Of a stretch of DNA of 52,187 bases, positions 33,548-41,979 are shown one piece after another. The DNA comes from Chlorobiota bacterium. Lineage in GTDB: Bacteria; Bacteroidota; Bacteroidia; Bacteroidales; Marinilabiliaceae. The stretch is taken from the NCBI GenBank assembly GCA_013153405.1, contig JAADEM010000072.1, positions 1-52,187 on the forward strand, in the 5' to 3' direction. Under the pieces are notes generated by a model. It did not search any database. It saw nothing but the letters and a program-made list of their open reading frames with translations, and was not told the origin of the DNA. A program made the position numbers and the translations under genes. Each line of letters begins with the position of its first letter. The first letter of the stretch is position 1.

Positions 33548-33585
33548 CTAAAAAAGGAACACACAAACGTATGCTCCTTTTTTAG
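33548..33585. terminator. Two-way intrinsic terminator
   Basis: CTAAAAAAGGA and TCCTTTTTTAG form an 11-bp stem with a 16-nt loop, with A/T runs on both sides, between the convergent birA and arsC-like genes. Confidence 0.7.
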
Positions 33586-33617
33586 TCTTAAAATCTTTTA
33601 CAAAGAGGATTACTTTA

Positions 33618-33959
33618 CTACAGAATCTCTTCGATCTTTTCAGCCGGCCTTCCCAGCACTGCTTTATCACCGTTGATTACAATAGGACGTTCTATCAGCT
33701 TGGGATTCTTCACCATTATCTCGATCCATTCATCGTCGGTAAACTCTTTCCCTTTAAACTGCTCCTTGTAGATAGCTTCATTTTTACGAAGAACATCTGT
33801 CGGCTTTGCACCCATTTTTTTCAAAATGGCTTTAAACTCCTCAGCCGAAGGAGTATCTTCAAGATATTTGATTATCTCCGGCTCTATTCCTTTATCCTGA
33901 AGGTATTTCAGTCCTGCACGGCTCTTGGCACATCTCGGATTATGTAATATCTGTATCAT
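33618..33959 (-). CDS. arsC: ArsC-family arsenate reductase
   Basis: The 113-residue thioredoxin-fold protein has the catalytic Cys10 in HNPRCAKSR. Arginines at 58, 91 and 104 (DVLRKNE, IERPIV, LGRPAE) correspond by spacing to Arg60, Arg94 and Arg107 of the E. coli plasmid ArsC. That conserved set supports true glutaredoxin-dependent arsenate reductase chemistry over the related Spx or YffB proteins. No arsenic efflux or regulator genes are nearby, so it may have a general thiol role. It ends near a strong terminator and stands alone. Confidence 0.85.
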   Translation of the reverse strand: MIQILHNPRCAKSRAGLKYLQDKGIEPEIIKYLEDTPSAEEFKAILKKMGAKPTDVLRKNEAIYKEQFKGKEFTDDEWIEIMVKNPKLIERPIVINGDKAVLGRPAEKIEEIL

Positions 33960-34020
33960 AATTTAAAAGTTTTGTTAGTTTTTGGAGTATAACATCTCTC
34001 CTGTAAAAATGTTTACTGCG

Positions 34021-35128
34021 CTAATCGGTTTCAAAAACCTCTTTACCCCCGAATTCCATCAGGTAAGCTTTTATGAAACCATCCAAGTCACCATCAAGAA
34101 CCGCCTGTACGTTTGACGTTTCATAGTTGGTACGCAGGTCCTTAACCAGCTTGTAGGGCTGCATTACATAGGAGCGGATCTGTGAGCCCCACTCTATCTT
34201 TTTCTTTTGTGCCTCAAGCTGATTCTGCTTCTCCATTTTTTTACGAAGCTCCATTTCATACAACTGCGATTTCAGCAGTCGCAGAGCATTCTCTTTGTTT
34301 CCAAGCTGGGAACGGGATTCGGTGTTTTCAATAATTATACCCGTAGGTGCGTGACGCAAACGTACCCCCGTCTCCACCTTGTTCACATTCTGGCCGCCGG
34401 CACCTCCCGAACGGAATGTTTCCCAGGTTATGTCAGCCGGATTTATTTCCACTTCGATAGTATCATCCACAAGTGGTGCTACAAACACCGATGCAAATGA
34501 GGTCATTCGTTTGTTTGCCGCATTGTATGGTGACAGGCGAACAAGACGATGCACACCATTTTCGCTTTTCAGGTATCCATACGCATAATCGCCTTCAAAC
34601 TGTAGTGTTGCTGTTTTAATGCCTGCCTCGTCACCGGGCTGATAGTTCATCTCCTTCACCTTGTAACCGTGTGCCTCGCCCCAGCGGATATACATACGCA
34701 TCAGCATTTCCGCCCAGTCCTGACTCTCGGTACCTCCTGCACCTGCATTTATCTTCAGCACAGCTCCCAGCTTGTCCTCCTCACGCTGAAGCATATTTTT
34801 AAGCTCCAGTTTCTCTATCAGATTTTTGGCAAGCTCATACTGCTCCATCACATCACTTTCGTCGGCCTCTCCCATTTTGTAAAAATCGAACAGTACCTTA
34901 AGGTCCTCAATGGCAGTATGCACTTCGTTGTAATCCTTGACCCAGCTTTTAAGCTCCCGGAGCTTTTTCATTGCAGCTTCAGCTTTTTTGGGGTCGTCCC
35001 AAAAGTCAGGTGCCTGACTGCGCATCTCCTCCTCTTCTATCTCAATTTTCTTTTTATCGATGTCAAAGATACCTCCTTAACGCAAGCTCGCGTCCGGTTA
35101 AGTCTTTTATCTGATCCTGTGTTATCAT
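34021..35128 (-). CDS. prfB: Peptide chain release factor 2 (programmed +1 frameshift)
   Basis: RF2 releases finished proteins at UGA and UAA codons. Reading starts at the ATG at 35128, runs 21 codons (MITQDQIK to LRRYL), meets an in-frame TGA at 35063-35065, and continues after a +1 shift as DIDKKKIE for a total of 368 residues. The GGQ catalytic motif lies in [13 protein letters not shown]. The stop-codon recognition tripeptide is SPY ([12 protein letters not shown]), where most RF2 proteins have SPF. Without the frameshift only the shorter frame from 35025 would be called, missing 34 residues. Low RF2 levels would raise frameshifting and so its own production. Confidence 0.95.
35063..35077 (-). 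promoter_or_regulatory. RF2 frameshift signal
   Basis: On the minus strand the message reads AGGAGG-TAT-CTT-TGA-C: a Shine-Dalgarno-like hexamer three bases before the slippery CUU, then the UGA stop and the C that weakens it. This matches the E. coli prfB signal almost base for base. Confidence 0.93.
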
Positions 35129-35227
35129 AATTCTGTTTTAATTGTGGGTGTAAAGTTATAAAAAAGGAAATGATTTAAATGTTTTATTTTAATCAATAGA
35201 AAGAGTATTTAAATCTGACAAAATGAT

Positions 35228-35235
35228 TATTTTTG
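35228..35235 (+). promoter_or_regulatory. -7 box for tRNA-Val
   Basis: TATTTTTG ends 19 nt before the mature tRNA start. Confidence 0.5.
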
Positions 35236-35254
35236 TAACACCTAACTAAAAAAG

Positions 35255-35329
35255 GGGACATTAGCTCAGTTGGTTTAGAGCATTACCTTGACAGGGTAGG
35301 GGTCACTGGTTCGAATCCAGTATGTCCCA
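35255..35329 (+). tRNA. tRNA-Val (anticodon GAC)
   Basis: A full cloverleaf can be folded. The acceptor stem is GGGACAT / ATGTCCC with discriminator A. The D arm is GCTCAGTTGGTTTAGAGC. The anticodon stem is TTACC/GGTAG (one G-T pair) with loop TTGACAG. The T arm has the standard TTCGAATCC loop region. The anticodon GAC reads GUC and GUU (valine). CCA is not encoded. A T run follows directly. Confidence 0.93.
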
Positions 35330-35372
35330 CTTTTTCCTCACCCCACACAACCTTTACTTAAATCTTTGAATT

Positions 35373-36440
35373 ATGAAGCAGATTACTATATCCGTATTCT
35401 TAATGTTCGTTTTATCCGTAAATAGTATATTTTCTCAAACCGGATTTTCTGTTCTGCAACTTAATGTGTGGCAGGAAGGTACAATGACAGACAGTGGTTT
35501 GATTAAAATTGCAACAGTTATCGACTCTCTTGAGCCCGGGGTAGTTACATTCTCGGAAGTGAGAAATTTCAATAACGAAGACTGGATAGAAAAAATAAAA
35601 AACGAGCTTAAAAACAGAGGTAATGAGTATTATGGTGAATATGTGGCAGGAGATGTGGGCCTGATAAGTAAGTTCCCGATATCAGATACAAAAATAATCT
35701 TTGATGAAACCCGTATCGACAGCGGCTCTCTCATTGCCTACCTTCTTGATATCAACGGTCAAAAGGTGTGGGTATGTCCGGGGCATCTTGATTACAAATA
35801 TTATGCGGTTTATCTGCCCCGCGGATACAGCGGCGGCAAGCCCGACTGGAAAATGATAGACGACGGCAGCGGAAATCCTCATCCGGTAAATAATGTAAAT
35901 ACCATTATTGAATATAACAAACTATCAAGAAAGGATGAAGCTATAAAAGCATTCATCAGATTTTTTAATCTGCATAATGAGTATCCCGTAATTCTCGGAA
36001 TAGACCTTAACGGAGCGTCTCACCTGGACTGGACAGAAGCCAATAAAGATAACTTCGGACACAATGGTCTTGCTATAGAATGGAATAATACCAAGGCACT
36101 TGAAGATGCCGGCTATATCGACTCGTACCGGTCTATTTACCCCGACGAAGTGAATTACCCGGGTATAACCTGGCCCGCATATCCTACCGGATATAAAAAG
36201 CAGGTAAGCTGGACTCCGCAAGCTGACGAAAGGGACAGAATTGATTACATTTTTTACAAAGGGAAAAACCTAAAGGCATCAAAAGCATACTTAGTTGGCC
36301 CGGGCATTTCATTTTCACATGGAGAAAAAATAAATCTGGATGAATATAACGACCCTTGGTTGTTTAAAGACGGGAAATGGCCATCAGACCATTTTGGTGT
36401 TCTGGTGGAATTTAATTTGGGAAACCAGACTCCGGATTAA
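35373..36440 (+). CDS. Secreted endonuclease/exonuclease/phosphatase-family protein
   Basis: The 355-residue protein has a signal peptide (about 1-21, ending SIFSQ) and an EEP (DNase I-like) fold. The metal and catalytic motifs appear in order: LQLNVWQEG (Asn), FSEVRNF (metal Glu), CPGHLDY (His), LGIDLNGASHLD (Asp and Asn), RIDYIF (Asp) and WPSDHFGV (final Asp-His). Substrates in this family range from DNA to phosphoinositides, sphingomyelin and other phosphodiesters, so the exact one is unknown. Secretion suggests nutrient phosphate scavenging or envelope work. It ends tail-to-tail with the cls gene, the two stop codons overlapping. Confidence 0.87.
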   Translation: MKQITISVFLMFVLSVNSIFSQTGFSVLQLNVWQEGTMTDSGLIKIATVIDSLEPGVVTFSEVRNFNNEDWIEKIKNELKNRGNEYYGEYVAGDVGLISKFPISDTKIIFDETRIDSGSLIAYLLDINGQKVWVCPGHLDYKYYAVYLPRGYSGGKPDWKMIDDGSGNPHPVNNVNTIIEYNKLSRKDEAIKAFIRFFNLHNEYPVILGIDLNGASHLDWTEANKDNFGHNGLAIEWNNTKALEDAGYIDSYRSIYPDEVNYPGITWPAYPTGYKKQVSWTPQADERDRIDYIFYKGKNLKASKAYLVGPGISFSHGEKINLDEYNDPWLFKDGKWPSDHFGVLVEFNLGNQTPD

Positions 36441-37900
36441 AGCAACGGGCTGAACAGCCGGGCAAATGACTCTTTAATTTTCATCCACCTTGAACGCCCG
36501 GCCCATATATCGTAATATATCTGCCGGCAGTCGTTTAGATCATCAAGATAAATATTTCTTGCTTCGGATGCTTTTTCCCGATCGTAAATAAATGCATTTA
36601 CCTCAAAATTATGCTCAAAGCTTCGGAAATCCATATTTGCAGTACCTATAGACAAAACAAGATCATCCACAACAAGAAGTTTACTGTGTAAAAATCCTTT
36701 CTCATAAAAATACACCTTAACTCCTGCCAGTAGCAGCTCTTTTATGTACGACCTGCTGCAAAGGTGGGTGAATTCAGCATCCGATTTTTCAGGTATCATC
36801 AATCGTACATCTATCCCCCCGAGTGCTGCCGCTTTTATAGCCATCAGTACCGGTTCGTTCGGCATAAAATACGGAGTAGCAATATAAACATATTTCATTG
36901 CCGAAGCTATTGACTGGAGATAGCCCATCATTATAGCAGGCCAATCGGAATCAGGTCCGCTCGGAACAATCTGAACAAGTTTTTCACCTGCCGGAGGAAT
37001 TGCCGGAAAATATTTCTGATCCGTAAGTTCCTCCTGTTTTACAAAGTACCAGTCGGTAAGGAAAATCTCCTGCATTGCCAATACGGCATCTCCTTCAATA
37101 CGCAGATGCATATCACGCCACACTCCGTAATTCTTCATCCCATACAGATATCTGTCGGCAATATTTATGCCTCCCAAAAAACCCACCTTACCATCAACAA
37201 TCACAATTTTGCGGTGATTCCGGTAATGCACCTTACTGGTAAACATCGGAAAACGAACTTTCAGGAATCTTTCAACCATAATGCCACTCTCTTTCAGTTT
37301 CTTATAAAAACTGTTTTTAAGCTGCCATCCTCCCACATCATCAATTATTACACGGACTTCGACTCCCTGTTCCGCCTTTTTCTTCAATGTTTCAATTATC
37401 CTGTTTCCGATAATATCATCGTCAAAAATATAATACTGCAAATGTATGAATGAACGGGCCTTTTCCATTTCGGCAATAATAGCCGTAAAAGTTTCAACAC
37501 CATTATTCAGAATATTTACTCTGTTTCCGTGAGTCACAATGGCATTGGCATTATTCAGCAAAAGACGTATTATATTGCGTTTTGTGTATATACCGGTATT
37601 CAGCAAAAGGTTACTGTCAGAAAGTTTTTTCACCTGAGAGTGGGATATGGATGCAAAAAGATCATGATTCTTCAGACCCTTTCGCGCTATTATTTTTTCT
37701 TTTCTCCAGTTCTGACCGAAAAAAATATATAGGATTACTCCCAGAACGGGTATGGTAAGTAAAACAATTATCCAGGAAATGGTTTTAAGAGGATTCCGGT
37801 TTTCAAGCATTATCACACCGATAATAACCAGCATTGTAATAAAATATGCTGCAGTAATCAGGGTTCTGACAAGAGGATGAACAAGTTCGGCAAAATCCAT
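36437..37900 (-). CDS. cls: Cardiolipin synthase (phospholipase D family)
   Basis: The 487-residue membrane enzyme joins two phosphatidylglycerols to make cardiolipin. Two N-terminal transmembrane helices lie at about 10-30 and 38-60. They are followed by two HKD motifs: NHRKIVIVDG with GFLGGINIADRY, and HSKLLVVDDLVLSIGTANMD. Spacing and length match Cls proteins, not nucleases of the same family. It lies 24 nt after ribD on the same strand. Confidence 0.94.
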   Translation of the reverse strand: MDFAELVHPLVRTLITAAYFITMLVIIGVIMLENRNPLKTISWIIVLLTIPVLGVILYIFFGQNWRKEKIIARKGLKNHDLFASISHSQVKKLSDSNLLLNTGIYTKRNIIRLLLNNANAIVTHGNRVNILNNGVETFTAIIAEMEKARSFIHLQYYIFDDDIIGNRIIETLKKKAEQGVEVRVIIDDVGGWQLKNSFYKKLKESGIMVERFLKVRFPMFTSKVHYRNHRKIVIVDGKVGFLGGINIADRYLYGMKNYGVWRDMHLRIEGDAVLAMQEIFLTDWYFVKQEELTDQKYFPAIPPAGEKLVQIVPSGPDSDWPAIMMGYLQSIASAMKYVYIATPYFMPNEPVLMAIKAAALGGIDVRLMIPEKSDAEFTHLCSRSYIKELLLAGVKVYFYEKGFLHSKLLVVDDLVLSIGTANMDFRSFEHNFEVNAFIYDREKASEARNIYLDDLNDCRQIYYDIWAGRSRWMKIKESFARLFSPLL

Positions 37901-37924
37901 TTTTTCAACGTTCAGTTACATAAT

Positions 37925-38977
37925 TTACGATAAATTACGGTAAACAAAAAGTTTGCTATCTTCAAACTCTTCATATTCCGTTAGCTTCCCGGCTATATCT
38001 GGAGCTTTCACCCCCGACCTGAAAAATTTATTTCCTATGTAAACCCATGCCTCGTCCCAAAGGCCTGAATCAATAAAAGTCTTCAGCGTTTTTCGTCCTC
38101 CCTCTACAATAACACTCTGAATATCCTCACCATATAAAACATTCAGGATATTTTGTGCTGCACTTTGATTAAACAGGGTTTTTCTATAAAGTATTTTATC
38201 ACAATCCTCTTCCCGGCTCTCATTTAATACAATTGTTTTCACCGTTCCGTCAAACAGATTAAGGTCACCAGGCAATTTCAGTTTTCTGTCAATGACTACC
38301 CGTACCGGCTGGTTTCCGCTCCAGAAACGCAATGTAAGAGACGGGTTATCTTTGATTGCAGTATTGGTTCCAACCAGTATTGCCTGTTCTGTGCTACGCT
38401 GCCTGTGAACTGCCCTTCGTGCCCAATCATCTGTTATCCAGTTAGGTTCCTGCTTCGCTCCCGGTTTACGTTCAACATCAATAAATCCGTCAAGTGTCTG
38501 TGCCCATTTAAGAATTACGTAAGGACGCTTTTTTTCATAAAAAGTAAAAAATCTGCGGTTAACTTCACGGCTCTCCTCTTCCATAATTCCGGTTGTAACC
38601 TCAATACCGGCATTTTGCATCATTTCAATACCTTTGCCTGCAACCTTGGAAAATGTATCCACACAGCCAATAACCACTTTTGGTATTTTATTTTGAATGA
38701 TGGCCAGAGAGCAGGGAGGTGTTCTTCCAAAATGGGCACAAGGCTCCAGGTTTACGTATAATGTTGAATTTCTCAAAAGAGATTTATCTTTTACCGAATT
38801 AATAGCATTTACCTCTGCATGCGGTTCTCCGGCTTTGTAATGAAATCCTTCACCAATAATTTTCCCGTCTCTTATAATAACCGAACCCACTAGTGGATTC
38901 GGATATGTTGTGCCTTCTCCTTTTCTGGCAAGTTGAAGGCATCTTTGCATATATTTTTCGTGCAAAACGCGTAACAT
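37925..38977 (-). CDS. ribD: Bifunctional riboflavin deaminase/reductase
   Basis: The 350-residue two-domain enzyme does steps two and three of riboflavin synthesis. The N-terminal deaminase (about 1-145) has the zinc motif PHAEVNAI and EPCAHFGRTPPCS. The C-terminal reductase (about 150-350) has ILKWAQTLDGFID and the NADPH-binding VIVEGGRKTLKTF. It is divergent from prmC with only 38 nt between starts. No FMN riboswitch fits in that gap. Other riboflavin genes are not in the window. Confidence 0.95.
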   Translation of the reverse strand: MLRVLHEKYMQRCLQLARKGEGTTYPNPLVGSVIIRDGKIIGEGFHYKAGEPHAEVNAINSVKDKSLLRNSTLYVNLEPCAHFGRTPPCSLAIIQNKIPKVVIGCVDTFSKVAGKGIEMMQNAGIEVTTGIMEEESREVNRRFFTFYEKKRPYVILKWAQTLDGFIDVERKPGAKQEPNWITDDWARRAVHRQRSTEQAILVGTNTAIKDNPSLTLRFWSGNQPVRVVIDRKLKLPGDLNLFDGTVKTIVLNESREEDCDKILYRKTLFNQSAAQNILNVLYGEDIQSVIVEGGRKTLKTFIDSGLWDEAWVYIGNKFFRSGVKAPDIAGKLTEYEEFEDSKLFVYRNLS

Positions 38978-38989
38978 AAAGTTTATTCG

Positions 38990-38997
38990 TAAATTTG
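38990..38997 (+). promoter_or_regulatory. -7 box for prmC
   Basis: TAAATTTG lies 18 nt before the chosen prmC ATG. This favours that ATG over one 21 nt upstream, which would overlap the box. Confidence 0.5.
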
Positions 38998-39015
38998 CCG
39001 TTCAAGATAATAAAA

Positions 39016-39879
39016 ATGAGTGTTAAAAAGGTTTCCGGTTTCATTCAATTTATGCAGGAAGAACTAAAATACAGTTATCCCGCCTCTGAAATAAGAGAAT
39101 TTGCCAATATTATTTTTGAATACCTGCTTGGATTTACCAAAACTGATATTCTTATCAAAGGTGAAACCGATCTGAACGAAAATCAGATAAAGTTTCTAAA
39201 CAACAGCATTGAACGGTTAAAAAAACAGGAACCAATTCAATACATAACCGGAGAAACAGAATTCCTTGACCTGAAACTCAAGGTAACTACGGAAACTCTT
39301 ATTCCCAGACCGGAAACTGAAGAACTTGTGATGTGGATTTCTGAGCATATTAAAAGTGACAGTTGTAAAATACTTGATATAGGAACAGGAAGTGGCTGCA
39401 TAGCACTCGGATTAAAATCCATAAACAAAGGTGTGATAGTTGAGGGCTGGGATGTAAATAAAAGAACACTGGAGACAGCAAAAAGCAATGCAAAGCTAAA
39501 TCGTTTAGATGCAATATTTTTACAAGTCGACATTTTTGCATTTGACCCGGATAACAACTATAAAAACAAATTTGATATTATTGTTAGCAATCCTCCTTAT
39601 GTTCGTGAATCGGAAAAAAAACTGATGCTGCCCAATGTGCTTGATTATGAACCACACCTGGCTCTTTTTGTAAAAGATGACAATCCTTTGATTTTTTATC
39701 GGGAAATAGCCCGGAAGGCCAAAAGCATGTTGAAACAGAACGGATATCTTTTTTTTGAAATAAATGAGGCTTTCGGAAAAGAAACCTCAGAACTACTGAA
39801 ATCCGAAGGATACACAGAAGTGGAAGTGAAAAAAGACATTAATGGCAAAGACAGAATGCTGAAAGGGAAACTGACTTAA
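39016..39879 (+). CDS. prmC: Release factor glutamine methyltransferase
   Basis: The 287-residue SAM-dependent enzyme methylates the glutamine of the GGQ motif in RF1 and RF2, such as the RF2 encoded 4 kb away. It has a helical N-terminal domain (about 1-85) and then a Rossmann methyltransferase domain. That domain has ILDIGTGSGCIALGLK for SAM binding and the substrate motif IIVSNPPYVRESE. The start is placed at the second ATG because the first lies across the likely promoter box. Confidence 0.94.
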   Translation: MSVKKVSGFIQFMQEELKYSYPASEIREFANIIFEYLLGFTKTDILIKGETDLNENQIKFLNNSIERLKKQEPIQYITGETEFLDLKLKVTTETLIPRPETEELVMWISEHIKSDSCKILDIGTGSGCIALGLKSINKGVIVEGWDVNKRTLETAKSNAKLNRLDAIFLQVDIFAFDPDNNYKNKFDIIVSNPPYVRESEKKLMLPNVLDYEPHLALFVKDDNPLIFYREIARKAKSMLKQNGYLFFEINEAFGKETSELLKSEGYTEVEVKKDINGKDRMLKGKLT

Positions 39880-39982
39880 CCAAAATTAACCGCCACCGTG
39901 TTTCACATGCAGAACTTCAGGAAACAAGAGACCTTACAGCAAAGATGAGCATTTGAAATGTATAAAAACAAGAATGTATAAA

Positions 39983-40573
39983 TTACGATTTATTCTCCTT
40001 TAAAAACTTCCACGACATATCTATCACATCAGGAAAGAAAATATTAAACCTGCTTTTAAACTCATCATAATTATCTTCAAGTATTTTTATGGCAGTACCT
40101 GTTTTTGCCGGCAATGACGACCTGTTCGACATAATGGTCAGTGCCCTCTTCAACCCTGAGATATACCTGTAATTCTCAAGCCCACGGTTTTTTATAAGAA
40201 AAGGTAAAAAACCTTTAACACGTGCCGGTAGTTTAAAATAATTCAACAACAGAAGTTTATGAACCGAAGTTACAAAATCGGATAGTTCTGTTTTGCTGTA
40301 ATCATTCCAGCCGGCAGCAAGCAGATGATCAAAAAACATGTCGGTAATAATACCGGAATATCGTCCGTAATGTGGATAAAGTTTTTCGGCACTCTGTTTT
40401 ACAACCGGATGATTATCGGTAAAATGGTCTATCTGTCGATGCAAAAGTATTCCTTTTCTTATTCCGGGTTCATATTTATCATAATTGTTACCTTTCACAT
40501 AGTCGCCAATAAAGTTCCCTATTCGGACCTGCGGGTCATCTCCTGATAAGTACAGATGCGCCAGATAATTCAT
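39983..40573 (-). CDS. ACP phosphodiesterase-like (AcpH) protein
   Basis: The 196-residue protein resembles the E. coli acyl-carrier-protein phosphodiesterase AcpH family. Characteristic blocks are MNYLAHLYLSGDDPQVRIGN, GDYVKGN, GILLHRQIDHFTDNHPVV and DMFFDHLLAAGW, all rich in His and Asp and probably metal-binding. AcpH removes the phosphopantetheine group from ACP. It is not certain that all Bacteroidota members do so. It is convergent with prmC and 56 nt after the SpmAB-like gene. Confidence 0.85.
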   Translation of the reverse strand: MNYLAHLYLSGDDPQVRIGNFIGDYVKGNNYDKYEPGIRKGILLHRQIDHFTDNHPVVKQSAEKLYPHYGRYSGIITDMFFDHLLAAGWNDYSKTELSDFVTSVHKLLLLNYFKLPARVKGFLPFLIKNRGLENYRYISGLKRALTIMSNRSSLPAKTGTAIKILEDNYDEFKSRFNIFFPDVIDMSWKFLKENKS

Positions 40574-40629
40574 TTTGTTATTTCTTTTAAAAGTAAATAA
40601 AACAGGTTGATTGAAGATACCCGTTAATT

Positions 40630-41862
40630 TTAACCAAAAAACAGATATGAAAGGGCTATGGCAGCAACAATACCGGCAAAGTCAGCTATCAGCCCGCATG
40701 TTACCGCATGACGTGTTTTCTTTATACCCACAGAACCGAAATAAACCGCAAGAATATAAAATGTGGTATCTGTAGCCCCTTGCAGGGTACTTGCCGTTCG
40801 TCCGACAAAAGAATCGACACCGAAAGTGTTCATTGCATCAATCATCATACCTCTCGCTCCGCTTCCGCTTAATGGTTTCATTAATGCCGTAGGAAGTGCA
40901 TCGACAAAATTGGTATCAACACCCAAATATTCAAAAAAAGACCGTGCTCCATCAACTAAAAAATTCATACCTCCCGAGGCCCTGAACACACCTATGGCAA
41001 CTAAGATTGCGACGAGAAAGGGAATGATTTTAACGGCGATGGTAAACCCCTCTTTGGCCCCTTCAATGAATGCATCATAAACATTCACTTTTTTTCGCAT
41101 TGCCATCAGAATAAAAAGTATAATTATTGAAAACAGTATAAGATTTGCCGTAACCATTGAAATTACATTCAGTTTTTCACGGGGAAGTGTGTTAAGCCAG
41201 TAAATAAATCCACCGATTAAAAATGTGAATCCACCCAGATAAGCAAGAATTACTTTATCCCAAAGCTTTATTTTCTGAACAACAGCAACTGATATTATCC
41301 CGACAACAGTACTGAAAAAAGTAGCAAGCAAAATAGGCAGAAAAATATCTGAAGGATTTGCTGCTCCTTGCTGTGCTCTTATAACCATAATACTTATAGG
41401 AATTATAGTCAGCCCGGAAGTATTCAGAACAAGAAACATTATTTGTGCATTTGAAGCCGTGTCTTTCTTCGGATTACTTTCCTGCAACTGTTCCATCGCT
41501 TTAAGCCCCATTGGTGTTGCAGCATTATCAAGCCCAAGCATATTGGCAGCAATATTCATTATCATACTTCCGAAAGCAGGATGATCTTTGGGTAATTCAG
41601 GGAACAAGCGGCTGAAAAAAGGCCCTATAGCTTTTGACAACAGACGAATCATTCCTCCTTTTTCTCCTATTCGCATAATACCAAGCCACAGAGTCAAAGC
41701 ACCTGTAAGACCAAGCGAAATATCAAAACCTGCTTTGGCATTATCAAAACTTGCCTGCATCAACTGTGGGAAAATATCATAATCACCGAAAAAGATTAAT
41801 CGTACGAGCCCGATAATAAAAGCTGTAAGGAAAAAACCAATCCAGATATAGTTAAGGGCCAT
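40630..41862 (-). CDS. SpmA-SpmB fusion (nucleoside recognition/Gate domain) membrane protein
   Basis: The 410-residue polytopic membrane protein is two related halves. Residues about 1-205 are SpmA-like, with NIAANMLGLDNAATPMGLKA and LNTSGLTIIPIS. Residues about 215-410 are SpmB-like, with FLVAILVAIGVFRASGG, LMKPLSGSGARGM and GATDTTFYILAVYFGSVG. In Bacillus these are separate spore-maturation proteins, but this organism shows no spore genes here. The fused form is common in Bacteroidota, presumably as a transporter of unknown substrate. It is divergent from the TlpA-like gene. Confidence 0.9.
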   Translation of the reverse strand: MALNYIWIGFFLTAFIIGLVRLIFFGDYDIFPQLMQASFDNAKAGFDISLGLTGALTLWLGIMRIGEKGGMIRLLSKAIGPFFSRLFPELPKDHPAFGSMIMNIAANMLGLDNAATPMGLKAMEQLQESNPKKDTASNAQIMFLVLNTSGLTIIPISIMVIRAQQGAANPSDIFLPILLATFFSTVVGIISVAVVQKIKLWDKVILAYLGGFTFLIGGFIYWLNTLPREKLNVISMVTANLILFSIIILFILMAMRKKVNVYDAFIEGAKEGFTIAVKIIPFLVAILVAIGVFRASGGMNFLVDGARSFFEYLGVDTNFVDALPTALMKPLSGSGARGMMIDAMNTFGVDSFVGRTASTLQGATDTTFYILAVYFGSVGIKKTRHAVTCGLIADFAGIVAAIALSYLFFG

Positions 41863-41952
41863 TTTAACGTTTTTTATTTGCGATTACTTAAACAAAGGAA
41901 AAAAATATTATTCAAATTAAAAATAAACTGTACTAATTTTAATCTAGTTGGT

Positions 41953-41960
41953 TATCTTTG
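41953..41960 (+). promoter_or_regulatory. -7 box for the TlpA-like gene
   Basis: TATCTTTG lies 19 nt before the ATG. Confidence 0.5.
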
Positions 41961-41979
41961 TTGTATATGAAGTAATACC

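Noticed and set aside
35103-35128. Treating the first 21 codons before the prfB stop as a separate small leader peptide
   Set aside because: The frameshift signal matches the known RF2 site so closely that one frameshifted gene is the better reading.
38978-39015. FMN riboswitch before ribD
   Set aside because: Only 38 nt separate ribD and prmC, far too short, and no RFN motifs are present.
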